Below the pieces are notes generated by a model. The model did no database searches and was not told where the DNA came from. It saw only the letters and a program-made list of their open reading frames with translations. Below are positions 17,505 through 25,083 of a stretch of DNA of 54,335 nucleotides, piece by piece. How positions within the stretch are numbered: the stretch's first letter is position 1; every line of letters begins with the position of its first letter. This DNA comes from Halomonas sp. (lineage in GTDB: Bacteria; Pseudomonadota; Gammaproteobacteria; Pseudomonadales; Halomonadaceae): assembly GCF_020832045.1 (NCBI RefSeq), contig NZ_JAFIFK010000001.1, forward strand, positions 1 through 54,335. Reading direction: 5' to 3'. A program made the translations under genes and the position numbers.

Positions 17505-18269
17505 ATGAAAACGCTGCTGAGTCGCGAGGCCCTGCAGGCCGTTCGACAAGTGCCGCTGTTCTCGGGTCTTGGAGACGAAACGTTGGCCCTGTTGACCGAT
17601 GGTGCTCTGGAACGCAGCTATCGCCGCGGTACGCTGTTGTTCAGCGCCGGGGAGCCGGCGGACCGCTTTTACGTGGTGCTGAGCGGTTGGGTCAAGCTGT
17701 TCCGCGAAAGCCCCGATGGCAACGAGTGCATGGTGGGGTTGTTCACCCGCGGCGAGTCCTTTGCCGAGGCGGCCATGTTCGATCGCCTGGGCTTTCCGGT
17801 CAATGCCGCGGTTGCCGAAGACGCCCGACTGCTGGTCTTCACTGCCGATCACTTTCTTACCACCCTGGAGCGCAACCACGGCCTGGCGCTCAATCTGCTG
17901 GCCAACCTTACGGGAATGCTGCGCTATCTGATACGTCAGCTCGACCAGCTCACCAATCAGCCCACTTACCAGCGCCTGGCGGCTTTCATCGTCTCGCTAT
18001 GCCCCTGCGACACCAATCAAGCTACCGTCTGCCTGCCCTGTGACAAGCTGCTGATCGCCGGTCGGCTGGGCATGAAACCGGAAAGCTTTTCCCGGGCCAT
18101 GGCCCGGCTCAAGGAGGTCGGCGTCAGCTGTGAACGCAATTGCGTCCATATCGAAGACATTGCTGCCCTGAGACGTTTTGCCAATACCACTGAAGAGGAG
18201 CCGCTCACGGTGCTGCCTTGTGCCGCGCTGGACGTTCCGCGCACGGCGACGGCGCGACCCTGCCGCTAA
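17505..18269 (+). CDS. dnr: DNR-like Crp/FNR family regulator
   Basis: 254 residues: an N-terminal cyclic-nucleotide-binding fold (residues ~15-130), a dimer helix, and a C-terminal winged helix with the recognition helix around KLLIAGRLGMKPESFSRAMARL. No cysteine cluster of the FNR type is present at the N-terminus, so it is not an O2-sensing FNR. Heme-based NO sensing as in Pseudomonas DNR fits the setting. The start at 17505 (MKTLLS) has AAGGAG 7 bases upstream. It lies 30 bases after ccmI and 254 bases before nirS, whose upstream region carries two matching boxes. The C-terminal tail (~residues 230-254) is longer than usual. It could be called a generic DNR/NnrR-type regulator. Confidence 0.82.
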   Translation: MKTLLSREALQAVRQVPLFSGLGDETLALLTDGALERSYRRGTLLFSAGEPADRFYVVLSGWVKLFRESPDGNECMVGLFTRGESFAEAAMFDRLGFPVNAAVAEDARLLVFTADHFLTTLERNHGLALNLLANLTGMLRYLIRQLDQLTNQPTYQRLAAFIVSLCPCDTNQATVCLPCDKLLIAGRLGMKPESFSRAMARLKEVGVSCERNCVHIEDIAALRRFANTTEEEPLTVLPCAALDVPRTATARPCR

Positions 18270-18287
18270 TGCCCTTCTCGCACACAC

Positions 18288-18309
18288 GGCCCGCAAAAGC
18301 GGGCCTTTT
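18288..18309 (+). terminator. Terminator of the ccm-dnr operon
   Basis: GGCCCGC, loop AAAA, GCGGGCC, then TTTT, 19 bases after the regulator's stop. Confidence 0.85.
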
Positions 18310-18340
18310 AACGCTCGCCGACCCTTATTTCACCCCTCTT

Positions 18341-18354
18341 CTGACATAAGTCAA
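18341..18354 (+). promoter_or_regulatory. FNR/DNR-type box 1 upstream of nirS
   Basis: CTGACATAAGTCAA: a palindromic TGAC-N4-GTCA core. It begins exactly 30 bases before the second box, so both sites lie on almost the same face of the helix (about three turns). Confidence 0.55.
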
Positions 18355-18370
18355 CTCCAGAATGCATCTA

Positions 18371-18384
18371 TTGACAGTGGTCAA
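18371..18384 (+). promoter_or_regulatory. FNR/DNR-type box 2 upstream of nirS
   Basis: TTGACAGTGGTCAA is a perfect palindrome of the FNR/DNR type (TTGAC-N4-GTCAA), 139 bases ahead of the nirS start and just after the regulator gene. It is the best candidate for activation of nirS by the neighbouring DNR-like protein. Confidence 0.75.
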
Positions 18385-18523
18385 GTGAGCCACAAGGCAA
18401 AGCTGCTACTAATGACGCTAGGTGGGGGGTGGCTGAAGGTCATGACGCGCCGCAGCGAGAAGAACAGCGCATGCCGGGCACCCGCCAGCCACTACCCGAA
18501 GGGGAAACCAAGCGAGGCACGTT

Positions 18524-20140
18524 ATGTACAAGAGAGCATTGACCAAGGGGATTTTCGCCCTGAGCTTCCCGCTGGCCGCCATGATGGGCACCGCCCAGGC
18601 AGCGGCCCCGGAAATGACGGCCGAGGAAATGGAGCGCGCCAGCGCGATCTACTTCCAGCGCTGTGCCGGTTGTCACGGCACCCTGCGCAAGGGGGCCACC
18701 GGGCCCAACCTGCTGCCTGAAAACACCCAGGAGATGGGTCAGCGCCGCCTGGAGAGCATCATCGCGCTGGGTACCGAAGGCGGCATGAACAACTTCGACG
18801 GCATTCTGGACGAAGACGAGATCACGTTGATCTCCAAGTACATCCAGCAGACGCCGGAAGAGCCGCCGGAGATGTCGCTTGCCGATATCCGCGACACCTG
18901 GAGAATCCTGGTGCCCGAGGAAGAGTGGCCGGACTCACCCCAGCACGACCGCAACTGGGAAAACTTCATGGTCACCATCCTGCGTGACCGTGGCGCCATG
19001 GGCATCATCGACGGCGACACCAAGGAGCTCGTCACCGAGGCCGAGACCGGCTATGCCGTACACGTGGCCAAGTCCAGCTCCGACGGTCGCTTCTGGTACG
19101 TCCAGGGCCGTGACGGCCGCCTGACGAAGATCGACCTGTGGATGGATCCGCCCCAGGCGACCGCTGAGGTGTTCATCGGCATCGATGCCCGTGACGTGGC
19201 GGTTTCCCACTATGGCGAGTGGGCAGACAAGTACGTCATCGGCGGCGGCTACTGGCCACCGCACTTCGTGATAGCCGACGCCGACACCATGGAGCCGCTC
19301 AAGGTCGTCTCCACCCGCGGCTACGACACCGAGGGTAACTACGTGCACGAGGCCCGCGTGGCGGCGCTCTACGATACGCCTCATGCGCCGTCCTTCCTGG
19401 TCAACGTCAAGGAGACCGGTCAGGTCTGGCAGGTCGACTACAGCGATATCGACAATCTGCGAATCGACCACATCGCGTCTGCCGAGTATCTGCACGACGG
19501 CTTCTTCGATTCCACCGGTCGCTACTTCATGATCGCGGCCAACTTCAGCCACAAGATGGCGTTCATCGATACCGTCGAGCGCAAGCTCGTCAGCATGCTC
19601 AACACCGGTCAGATCCCGCACCCGGGCCCTGGCGCCAACTGGATCGATCCGGAGTGCGGTCCGGTGGCCGGCACCACCCACCTCGGCGAAGGCCTCGTGA
19701 CCTTCTGGGGCACCGATCCGGAAGGACATCCGGACCATGCCTGGGAGATCTGCGGCACCGTCGAGACAGACGGTCCGGGGCTCTTCCTGCGTAGCCATCC
19801 GAACTCGCCGCACGTCTGGATCGACCAGGCGATGCACCCGGAGGCCGACGTCAACCAGTGGATCATGGTCATGGACAAGGAGACCCGTGAGCTGACTCCG
19901 ATCCACGTTGCCGACCGTCCCGTCGAGCATGATGCGGTGGCCGTGCACATGGAATACGACCAGTCCGGCACCGAGGTCTGGGTCTCCATCTGGGCTCGCG
20001 GCCGTGGCCACCAGGATGACGGCGCCATTGTGGTCTTCGATGACGCCACCCTTGAAGTCAAGGATGTCATCGAGAACCTGAACACGCCGACCGGTAAGTT
20101 CAACGTCTACAACCGTCTGAAGAAGTACGAGCGCGGCTAA
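18524..20140 (+). CDS. nirS: Cytochrome cd1 nitrite reductase
   Basis: 538 residues. This periplasmic dimer reduces nitrite to nitric oxide in denitrification. Signal peptide residues 1-27. The N-terminal cytochrome c domain has CAGCH (Cys47, Cys50, His51). The eight-bladed propeller that holds heme d1 follows, with family motifs such as YAVHVAKSSSDGRFWYVQGRDG, GEWADKYVIGGGYWPPHF and HLGEG. The C-terminus NTPTGKFNVYN is typical. Electrons probably come from the neighbouring multiheme and cupredoxin proteins. The heme d1 genes (nirDLGHJEF) are not in this window except for general heme enzymes. Confidence 0.97.
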   Translation: MYKRALTKGIFALSFPLAAMMGTAQAAAPEMTAEEMERASAIYFQRCAGCHGTLRKGATGPNLLPENTQEMGQRRLESIIALGTEGGMNNFDGILDEDEITLISKYIQQTPEEPPEMSLADIRDTWRILVPEEEWPDSPQHDRNWENFMVTILRDRGAMGIIDGDTKELVTEAETGYAVHVAKSSSDGRFWYVQGRDGRLTKIDLWMDPPQATAEVFIGIDARDVAVSHYGEWADKYVIGGGYWPPHFVIADADTMEPLKVVSTRGYDTEGNYVHEARVAALYDTPHAPSFLVNVKETGQVWQVDYSDIDNLRIDHIASAEYLHDGFFDSTGRYFMIAANFSHKMAFIDTVERKLVSMLNTGQIPHPGPGANWIDPECGPVAGTTHLGEGLVTFWGTDPEGHPDHAWEICGTVETDGPGLFLRSHPNSPHVWIDQAMHPEADVNQWIMVMDKETRELTPIHVADRPVEHDAVAVHMEYDQSGTEVWVSIWARGRGHQDDGAIVVFDDATLEVKDVIENLNTPTGKFNVYNRLKKYERG

Positions 20141-20147
20141 GCCGACT

Positions 20148-20173
20148 GCCGGAGCGCCTCAGGGCGCTCCGGC
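20148..20173 (+). terminator. Hairpin between nirS and the multiheme gene
   Basis: An 11-bp perfect stem (20148-20158 with 20163-20173) with a four-base loop, followed by a weak pyrimidine tract. It probably attenuates read-through or protects the nirS message end rather than ending the operon fully. Confidence 0.7.
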
Positions 20174-20312
20174 CCCTTCTTCAGCCATTTCCCACAGTCA
20201 GGGTACTGAGCGAAACGGTTGAAGAAGGGGCCGGCAGCCCAAGCATCACCAGGCGGCATGGCAGAAGGACAAAGCAAGACACGTGGCATGACTTTTTGGG
20301 GAGAGCGAGATC

Positions 20313-21986
20313 ATGGGGGAGCGTCTAAAAAACTGGCGCAGGATGACGATCATGGGGGCATCGTTGGGTGCCGCCGTGATCTTCTTCGTTGCCGGCATTC
20401 TGTTCTGGGGCGGTTTCAATACCGTCATGGAAGCCACCAACAGCATGAAGTTCTGCAGCACGGCATGCCACGAAATGAGCTGGGTGCACGAGGAGTACCT
20501 GGATCGCCCCCATTACCAGAACGCCACTGGGGTGGGAGCCACCTGCTCGGACTGTCACGTGCCGGACGCTTGGGGGCCCAAGATGATCCGCAAGATCGAG
20601 GCCAGCCGCGAGGTGTGGCACTGGATGCTGGGCACCATCAACACCAAGGAGAAATTCGAGGACAAACGGCTGCATCTGGCGGAAAACGTATGGCGCTCAA
20701 TGCTGCGCACCGACTCGCGCGAGTGTCGCAACTGTCATGATTGGTCGGCGATGGATCTCGAGCAGCAGGCACCGCGTGCAGCCCGTGAGCATGCGCGAGC
20801 CTTCGAACAAGGCCAGACGTGCATCGAGTGTCACCAAGGCATCGCCCATGAACTTCCCGAGGATTGGGATGAGTCAGCGGTGTGGGCCTACCGTTTCGAG
20901 CACGACGAGCCCGTCACCGACCTGCCGGAGCGCGGTGAGCCGGCCATGCCGCTGGAAGCCGAAGAGCTGGGCGAAGCCGTGGCGGCCGAGGGCGACATCG
21001 CCTCGACGCTGGACTGGGCCGACGTGCCGGCGCTGGACGTCACTCTGTTCCTGCCCGGTCAGGCATCCATCGAGTGGATTCAGGACGGCAGCTCCCACGG
21101 CGGCGGCCGTGCCTTCAGCTTCGGCGACCGCTGCGTTTGGTGTCACCAGGGGGAAGAGGCTCAGATCGGTGCGCTGGCCACCAGCGCCGAGAAGATCGAA
21201 ACCTATGATCTGGGCGACAAGCGTGGCCACATTCCGATGACCGTGCAGGCCTCCTTCGACGACGACTACCTGTTCATGCGCTTCCAGTGGGAAGCCGGCG
21301 AGCATGCACCGCTGCCCTTCGTCGATGGCGGGCGTATGGACCCGGAGAATCCCATGAAGCTGACCGTCAGCTTTGCCGACGACCGGGTTGACATGGCCGA
21401 TCGCGGTGGTTGCTGGGCGAGCTGTCACCACGACTCCACCTACATGCCCGATGCTCCGGAAGCGGAAGCCCTGGCTGAGAGCGAGCTCGCCTCACGTCTC
21501 GACATGATGAATGGTGTGACCAAGTACCTGACCGAAAGCCGTACCGAGGTCGAGATCCGTGGTCGTCGCGGTGCCGCTCGCGGCGGCTGGGACAAGCTCA
21601 AGGATGAGGCGGAGATTGCCGAACTGCTGGGAGGTGGTGTGTACCTCGATGTGGCTCGCTACAAGAGCGGCACCGAACTGACCGAGAGCGGCTATATCCT
21701 CGAACAGCGTCATCTCTCTGAAAGTGAGGCAGTAGTCATGACTGCCATGGAAGAGGATGGCGTGTGGACAGCCTACCTGACCCGTGCGTTGCGCACCGGC
21801 GTGGAGGGTGACAAACCGCTTTCTACCGATGGCAAGTACAGCTTCAACGTGGCGCTGCACGACGACTATGCCGCCTCTCGCTTCCACCATGTCTCCTGGC
21901 AATATGGCCTGGCCTTCGACGCCGAGATTCCGGGTGACTTCGAGGAAGACATGGTGGAAATCAACGCGACGCGCATCACTCGGTGA
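20313..21986 (+). CDS. NapC/NirT-type quinol dehydrogenase fused to an EB_dh-like heme domain, six heme motifs
   Basis: 557 residues. Residues 1-180 are a NapC/NirT protein: one membrane anchor (~14-34) and four heme c motifs, C48-C52-H53 (CX3CH), C78, C138 and C170 (CX2CH). Residues ~230-557 resemble the heme-binding domain of ethylbenzene dehydrogenase/DMSO-reductase-type cytochromes and carry two more motifs, C274-C277-H278 and C367-C371-H372 (CX3CH). NapC/NirT proteins take electrons from ubiquinol and pass them to periplasmic reductases. Here the likely partner is NirS, 172 bases upstream. NirT alone is about 200 residues, so the fusion is notable. The start is set by ATG 20313 with GGGAG ahead. 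The CX3CH motifs would need the Ccm system encoded upstream to accept them. Confidence 0.85.
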   Translation: MGERLKNWRRMTIMGASLGAAVIFFVAGILFWGGFNTVMEATNSMKFCSTACHEMSWVHEEYLDRPHYQNATGVGATCSDCHVPDAWGPKMIRKIEASREVWHWMLGTINTKEKFEDKRLHLAENVWRSMLRTDSRECRNCHDWSAMDLEQQAPRAAREHARAFEQGQTCIECHQGIAHELPEDWDESAVWAYRFEHDEPVTDLPERGEPAMPLEAEELGEAVAAEGDIASTLDWADVPALDVTLFLPGQASIEWIQDGSSHGGGRAFSFGDRCVWCHQGEEAQIGALATSAEKIETYDLGDKRGHIPMTVQASFDDDYLFMRFQWEAGEHAPLPFVDGGRMDPENPMKLTVSFADDRVDMADRGGCWASCHHDSTYMPDAPEAEALAESELASRLDMMNGVTKYLTESRTEVEIRGRRGAARGGWDKLKDEAEIAELLGGGVYLDVARYKSGTELTESGYILEQRHLSESEAVVMTAMEEDGVWTAYLTRALRTGVEGDKPLSTDGKYSFNVALHDDYAASRFHHVSWQYGLAFDAEIPGDFEEDMVEINATRITR

Positions 21987-22011
21987 TGCGCCCGACAAGG
22001 AGGAAGGAGTG

Positions 22012-22407
22012 ATGCAAACACGCAAACGGCTTCTGACTACCCTTGGCACCAGCCTGCTGGCCATCCTGCTGACCGGCGGTGCGGCCCAGGCCGACAACGA
22101 GAATGACTCGGACAAGGCCGAGACCGAAGGCAAGGTGGTCGAGATCGAGATGGTCAACAACCGTTTCGAGCCCGAGGAGCTGGAAGTCACCGTCGGCACC
22201 ACGGTGCGTTGGGTCAACGTCGAGCGTCGCTCCAACCATGACATCTATTTTCCCGAGGAGGAGATCGCTTCCGGGCGTCTCTTCCCAGAGGAGAGCTGGG
22301 AGCGTACGTTCGAGGAGGAGGGTACCTACGAGTACTACTGCCAGCCCCACGAGAACCGGGGGATGGTGGGTGTGATCCGTGTCGTGGGTGGCGAGGAAGA
22401 CAACTAG
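22012..22407 (+). CDS. Cupredoxin (type 1 copper) periplasmic protein
   Basis: 131 residues with a signal peptide (residues 1-24). The cupredoxin fold carries the copper ligands: a His in RSNHD and the Cys, His and Met of YYCQPHENRGM. The acidic mature protein is pseudoazurin/plastocyanin-like and likely carries single electrons in the periplasm. A strong ribosome site (AAGGAGGAAGGAG) precedes ATG 22012. It follows the multiheme gene by 25 bases, so it may link quinol oxidation to NirS or NosZ. Confidence 0.88.
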   Translation: MQTRKRLLTTLGTSLLAILLTGGAAQADNENDSDKAETEGKVVEIEMVNNRFEPEELEVTVGTTVRWVNVERRSNHDIYFPEEEIASGRLFPEESWERTFEEEGTYEYYCQPHENRGMVGVIRVVGGEEDN

Positions 22408-22440
22408 ACGAAGGTGCCTTGAGGCCCAAAAGGAGTTCGC

Positions 22441-22995
22441 ATGGCGATAACCACTCAACCTGCAGCGCTGTTCGGTACGTTACTGACGGCGCTGGTCTTG
22501 TCCGCGGCCAGTGCTGTAGCCGCGGCGGAAGACATTACGGGCTATCGCAGCGTCGAGTTCGGCATGTCGTCCGAGACGGTTCTGACGCATCTCGAGAGCG
22601 ATGGGATCACCAATGTCGAGACAATGGAAACCACGGAAAACGATCTCCTCATCGACGGTGAGCTCCATGTTTCCGATGGCGCTGTCACCGACGTGCGCTA
22701 TGTGTTCCCGGCAGGCAGCGATCGGTTGGCCCTGGTGGTGACGTTTCATCCCAACGTGGAAGATCACGCGGTCGTGAAGGAGCAGCTTGTTGCACGATAC
22801 GGCCAGCCCTGGGCAGAGGAAATGACCGAATGGTGGTTCGAGCAGCTCAGGGAAGGCATGCCGGAAGAGCCGAGCAGCCTTTCGATCTGGGGCGGAGCCG
22901 AGAGTGAGCAGCAGGAGCGCGGACGTTTCGTGCGTCTTTGGTCCTTCGACGACTACCTCTCGGTGGAGTATCTCGATACCCGACTGCTGCGCTGA
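22441..22995 (+). CDS. Exported protein of unknown function
   Basis: 184 residues; signal peptide 1-28. The mature protein is a small alpha/beta domain without cysteines (GYRSVEFGMSSETVLTHLESDG at the start), reminiscent of small exported ligand-binding or assembly proteins. I do not recognise a family. It ends the nirS-cluster plus-strand genes, 33 bases after the cupredoxin gene, with a GGAG ribosome site. Confidence 0.75.
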   Translation: MAITTQPAALFGTLLTALVLSAASAVAAAEDITGYRSVEFGMSSETVLTHLESDGITNVETMETTENDLLIDGELHVSDGAVTDVRYVFPAGSDRLALVVTFHPNVEDHAVVKEQLVARYGQPWAEEMTEWWFEQLREGMPEEPSSLSIWGGAESEQQERGRFVRLWSFDDYLSVEYLDTRLLR

Positions 22996-23014
22996 AAGGA
23001 ATCGCCTCACGCAT

Positions 23015-23036
23015 GCCGTCGCCTTCGGGCGGCGGC
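23015..23036 (+). terminator. Hairpin after the nirS cluster
   Basis: GCCGTCGCC, loop TTCG, GGCGGCGGC (one wobble pair), then TTGT. It lies 19 bases after the last plus-strand stop and faces the convergent gene at 23057. Confidence 0.6.
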
Positions 23037-23056
23037 TTGTCGTGTCAGGCGGTGGC

Positions 23057-23419
23057 CTAGATCAGGCCCAGAAAAGGCAACAGCGTCAATGCCAGGATGG
23101 CGATGACGGCCAGACTCACCAGCAGCGATCGAATGGGGTGATGAAGAAGACGCTGCCATAGGCTCGGTACCTGGCCGCGTTCGATCCGGTCCGCGTACTC
23201 CTGTTGCACCCGCTCCTGTCGCTCGGCCTGATAACGCTCGAGCACTTCCCGCGCCGCCTCCCGTTGGGCATCGTCACGTAGCCAGATGGCGTCGACACCC
23301 AGCCGCCAGAAACCGGCGTGGGTTTCGTAGGTATCGAAGCCGTGCTCGTCGAGCAATCGACGCACTTCCCAGGCTTCTTCCTCGGATACGTTGGCCAGCC
23401 GAAACAGCAGCGTCGCCAT
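23057..23419 (-). CDS. DUF6164-like small membrane protein
   Basis: 120 residues when started at 23419 (MATLLFRLANV). The N-terminal half is a small alpha/beta domain (EEAWEVRRLLDEHGFDTYETHAGFW), a middle helix follows, and the C-terminus is one membrane helix (~residues 97-118). The DUF6164 label is from memory. The start overlaps the stop of the upstream gene (TGATG), so the two are translationally coupled. Function unknown. Confidence 0.75.
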   Translation of the reverse strand: MATLLFRLANVSEEEAWEVRRLLDEHGFDTYETHAGFWRLGVDAIWLRDDAQREAAREVLERYQAERQERVQQEYADRIERGQVPSLWQRLLHHPIRSLLVSLAVIAILALTLLPFLGLI

Positions 23420-23985
23420 CAGCTGGCCGCCTCGCACAGTCGCTCGACGCGGGCGATGGCTTCGGCGGCACCCGCCATATCGAAGCTCATGAACCAGTAA
23501 TCCTCGTTGCCGCGGTCGATCCGCAGTCGCAGTGTTTCGCCGTCGCGCATCTCGTCGATCAGCAAATCGAGTTCATCGAGGTAGAAGTTGACATAGAAGC
23601 CGCGGTCGCCGCGCTGGGTGACGAACTCCGCAGCCCCGCTGTGGATGGTGGCGTAGTCGACCCGCAGGTCGGCGGGCACCAGGTTGGCCACACGGCTCTC
23701 CGATTGGAGCTCTTCGAGCTCGACACGCACTTCGAGCCAGGGCAGGTCGCACACGCCGGGGGTGTAGTTCACGCTGAGAATGGAGTCGCTGTAGCTGTGT
23801 TGCTCCAGGGCTCGAAAATGACGCTCATCCCCCAGTGACAAGGAAAGAGAGTGCCAGTTTTCATGCGCTTCGATGTCGCTGACGTTGTAATTGGTGGCCA
23901 GCGCGGGGCTTGCCGACAACAGGGCGGCCGGCAGAAGGCAGCAGAGCAGCCGGCGCGCGGTTCGTGGCCGAAGGGGTCGGGTCAT
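23419..23985 (-). CDS. Exported protein of unknown function
   Basis: 188 residues with a signal peptide (1-30). The mature protein is acidic with two cysteines (GVCDLPW near the middle and RLCEAAS at the C-terminus) that could form a disulfide, and a beta-rich pattern. I do not recognise the family. It is co-translated with the next gene, whose start overlaps its stop. Confidence 0.7.
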   Translation of the reverse strand: MTRPLRPRTARRLLCCLLPAALLSASPALATNYNVSDIEAHENWHSLSLSLGDERHFRALEQHSYSDSILSVNYTPGVCDLPWLEVRVELEELQSESRVANLVPADLRVDYATIHSGAAEFVTQRGDRGFYVNFYLDELDLLIDEMRDGETLRLRIDRGNEDYWFMSFDMAGAAEAIARVERLCEAAS

Positions 23986-24037
23986 GTTGGTGTTCCTGAT
24001 CGACAGGCCTGAGATGGTAGCACTCGCAGCGCGTCTC

Positions 24038-24059
24038 GCCGACCCCGTAAAGGGTCGGC
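24038..24059 (-). terminator. Hairpin after the nos-operon cytochrome
   Basis: GCCGACCC (24038-24045) and GGGTCGGC (24052-24059) form an 8-bp stem just downstream of the cytochrome stop at 24077. There is no T-run, so this is a moderate candidate for the end of the nos transcript. Confidence 0.5.
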
Positions 24060-24076
24060 TCCGGCGCTGAATGGCA

Positions 24077-24448
24077 TCACGGCTCGCTCTGGTCGCCAGG
24101 TTGGCCCCAGGGGTTTGGTTCCAGTTGGGCGTAGTAGGCCGCCAGGTCGGCGATGTCCTGGTCGCTCAGGCCACGGGTCATGCTGGCCATCAGGTGGCCG
24201 CGTTCACCGGCGCGCAGGGCCTGCATGCCCTCGATGAAGTGCGCTTCGTCCATGCCGGCGATGCTCGGGTAGCGCGAGGTCACGCTGCGGCCCTGATGGC
24301 CGTGACAGCTGGTGCACAGCTTGGCCATCTCGGCGCCCCGTTCGGGGTCGCCGTCAAGCGGTGCAGGGGAAGTCTCTGCCGACCAGGCGGCCGGGCTCAG
24401 CGAAATCAGCAGGGCGGCGATAGCGGATACGGCAAGCTTCAACGACAT
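24077..24448 (-). CDS. Small periplasmic c-type cytochrome, end of nos operon
   Basis: 123 residues from ATG 24448 (MSLKLAV); signal peptide 1-23. One heme c motif, CTSCH (~residue 49), and an axial Met in the HLMASMTRGL stretch, as in small class I cytochromes (c553/c4 type). The start was chosen by the signal peptide. It follows nosL by 25 bases, so it is probably part of the nos transcript. An electron-donor role to NosZ is inferred from position. Confidence 0.85.
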   Translation of the reverse strand: MSLKLAVSAIAALLISLSPAAWSAETSPAPLDGDPERGAEMAKLCTSCHGHQGRSVTSRYPSIAGMDEAHFIEGMQALRAGERGHLMASMTRGLSDQDIADLAAYYAQLEPNPWGQPGDQSEP

Positions 24449-24473
24449 GAGACTTTCCCCCAAGCAGGACGCA

Positions 24474-25061
24474 TCAGTGACCGTGCATGGTGCCTCCATG
24501 CCCGCCATGGCCTTCGTGACCGGGCATGCCGCCGTTGTGCTGCATGCTGGTATCCGCACGGGCGAGCTCGGTCAGCAGCTCCAGGTCGATATCGCTGAAG
24601 GCCAGCACCTCTCCCCCGTGGGTCTCACTGAAGGCATCGGCATGATGGCGCTCCCTGAACGATGCCAGAGTATGTCCCATGGCGCCACGCTGGTCGTGAC
24701 CCGCTACGTACCAGGCATCGCTGGCGAGAATAAAGGCATCATCGGCCGGCTGGCTCCAGGGTGTCACGGCAACATCATGAACCCAGGCATGGCTCAGGCG
24801 GTTCTCATTTTCGGGCTGCAGCAGGAAGGCGAACATGTCGGTGGTGGAACAGAACTTGCGCACGGCATCGTCCCTGCTCAGGTAGACCTGCCCTTTGGGG
24901 CCGGGCAAATCGCTGATCAGCATGCCGCACACGTGGCAGCTATCGCCGTCGGTGATGGGCTGGGCCGGGGCCAGTGGTTTGTCTTCACTGCCGCCGCAGC
25001 CTGCCAGCATAAGGACTGCAGTCATGGCAAGAGCGCGAACGGCAAGAGTGGCGCGATTCAT
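24474..25061 (-). CDS. nosL: NosL copper chaperone lipoprotein
   Basis: 195 residues. Lipobox LAGC with Cys22 and the Cu(I)-binding CHVCGM motif (Cys42, Cys45). NosL delivers copper to NosZ for its Cu sites in the periplasm. The C-terminus is unusually rich in His, Gly and Met (HEGHGGHGG), an additional metal-binding tail not needed by all family members. Confidence 0.93.
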   Translation of the reverse strand: MNRATLAVRALAMTAVLMLAGCGGSEDKPLAPAQPITDGDSCHVCGMLISDLPGPKGQVYLSRDDAVRKFCSTTDMFAFLLQPENENRLSHAWVHDVAVTPWSQPADDAFILASDAWYVAGHDQRGAMGHTLASFRERHHADAFSETHGGEVLAFSDIDLELLTELARADTSMQHNGGMPGHEGHGGHGGTMHGH

Positions 25062-25083
25062 CTGATGATCTCCGGTAGGTCGC

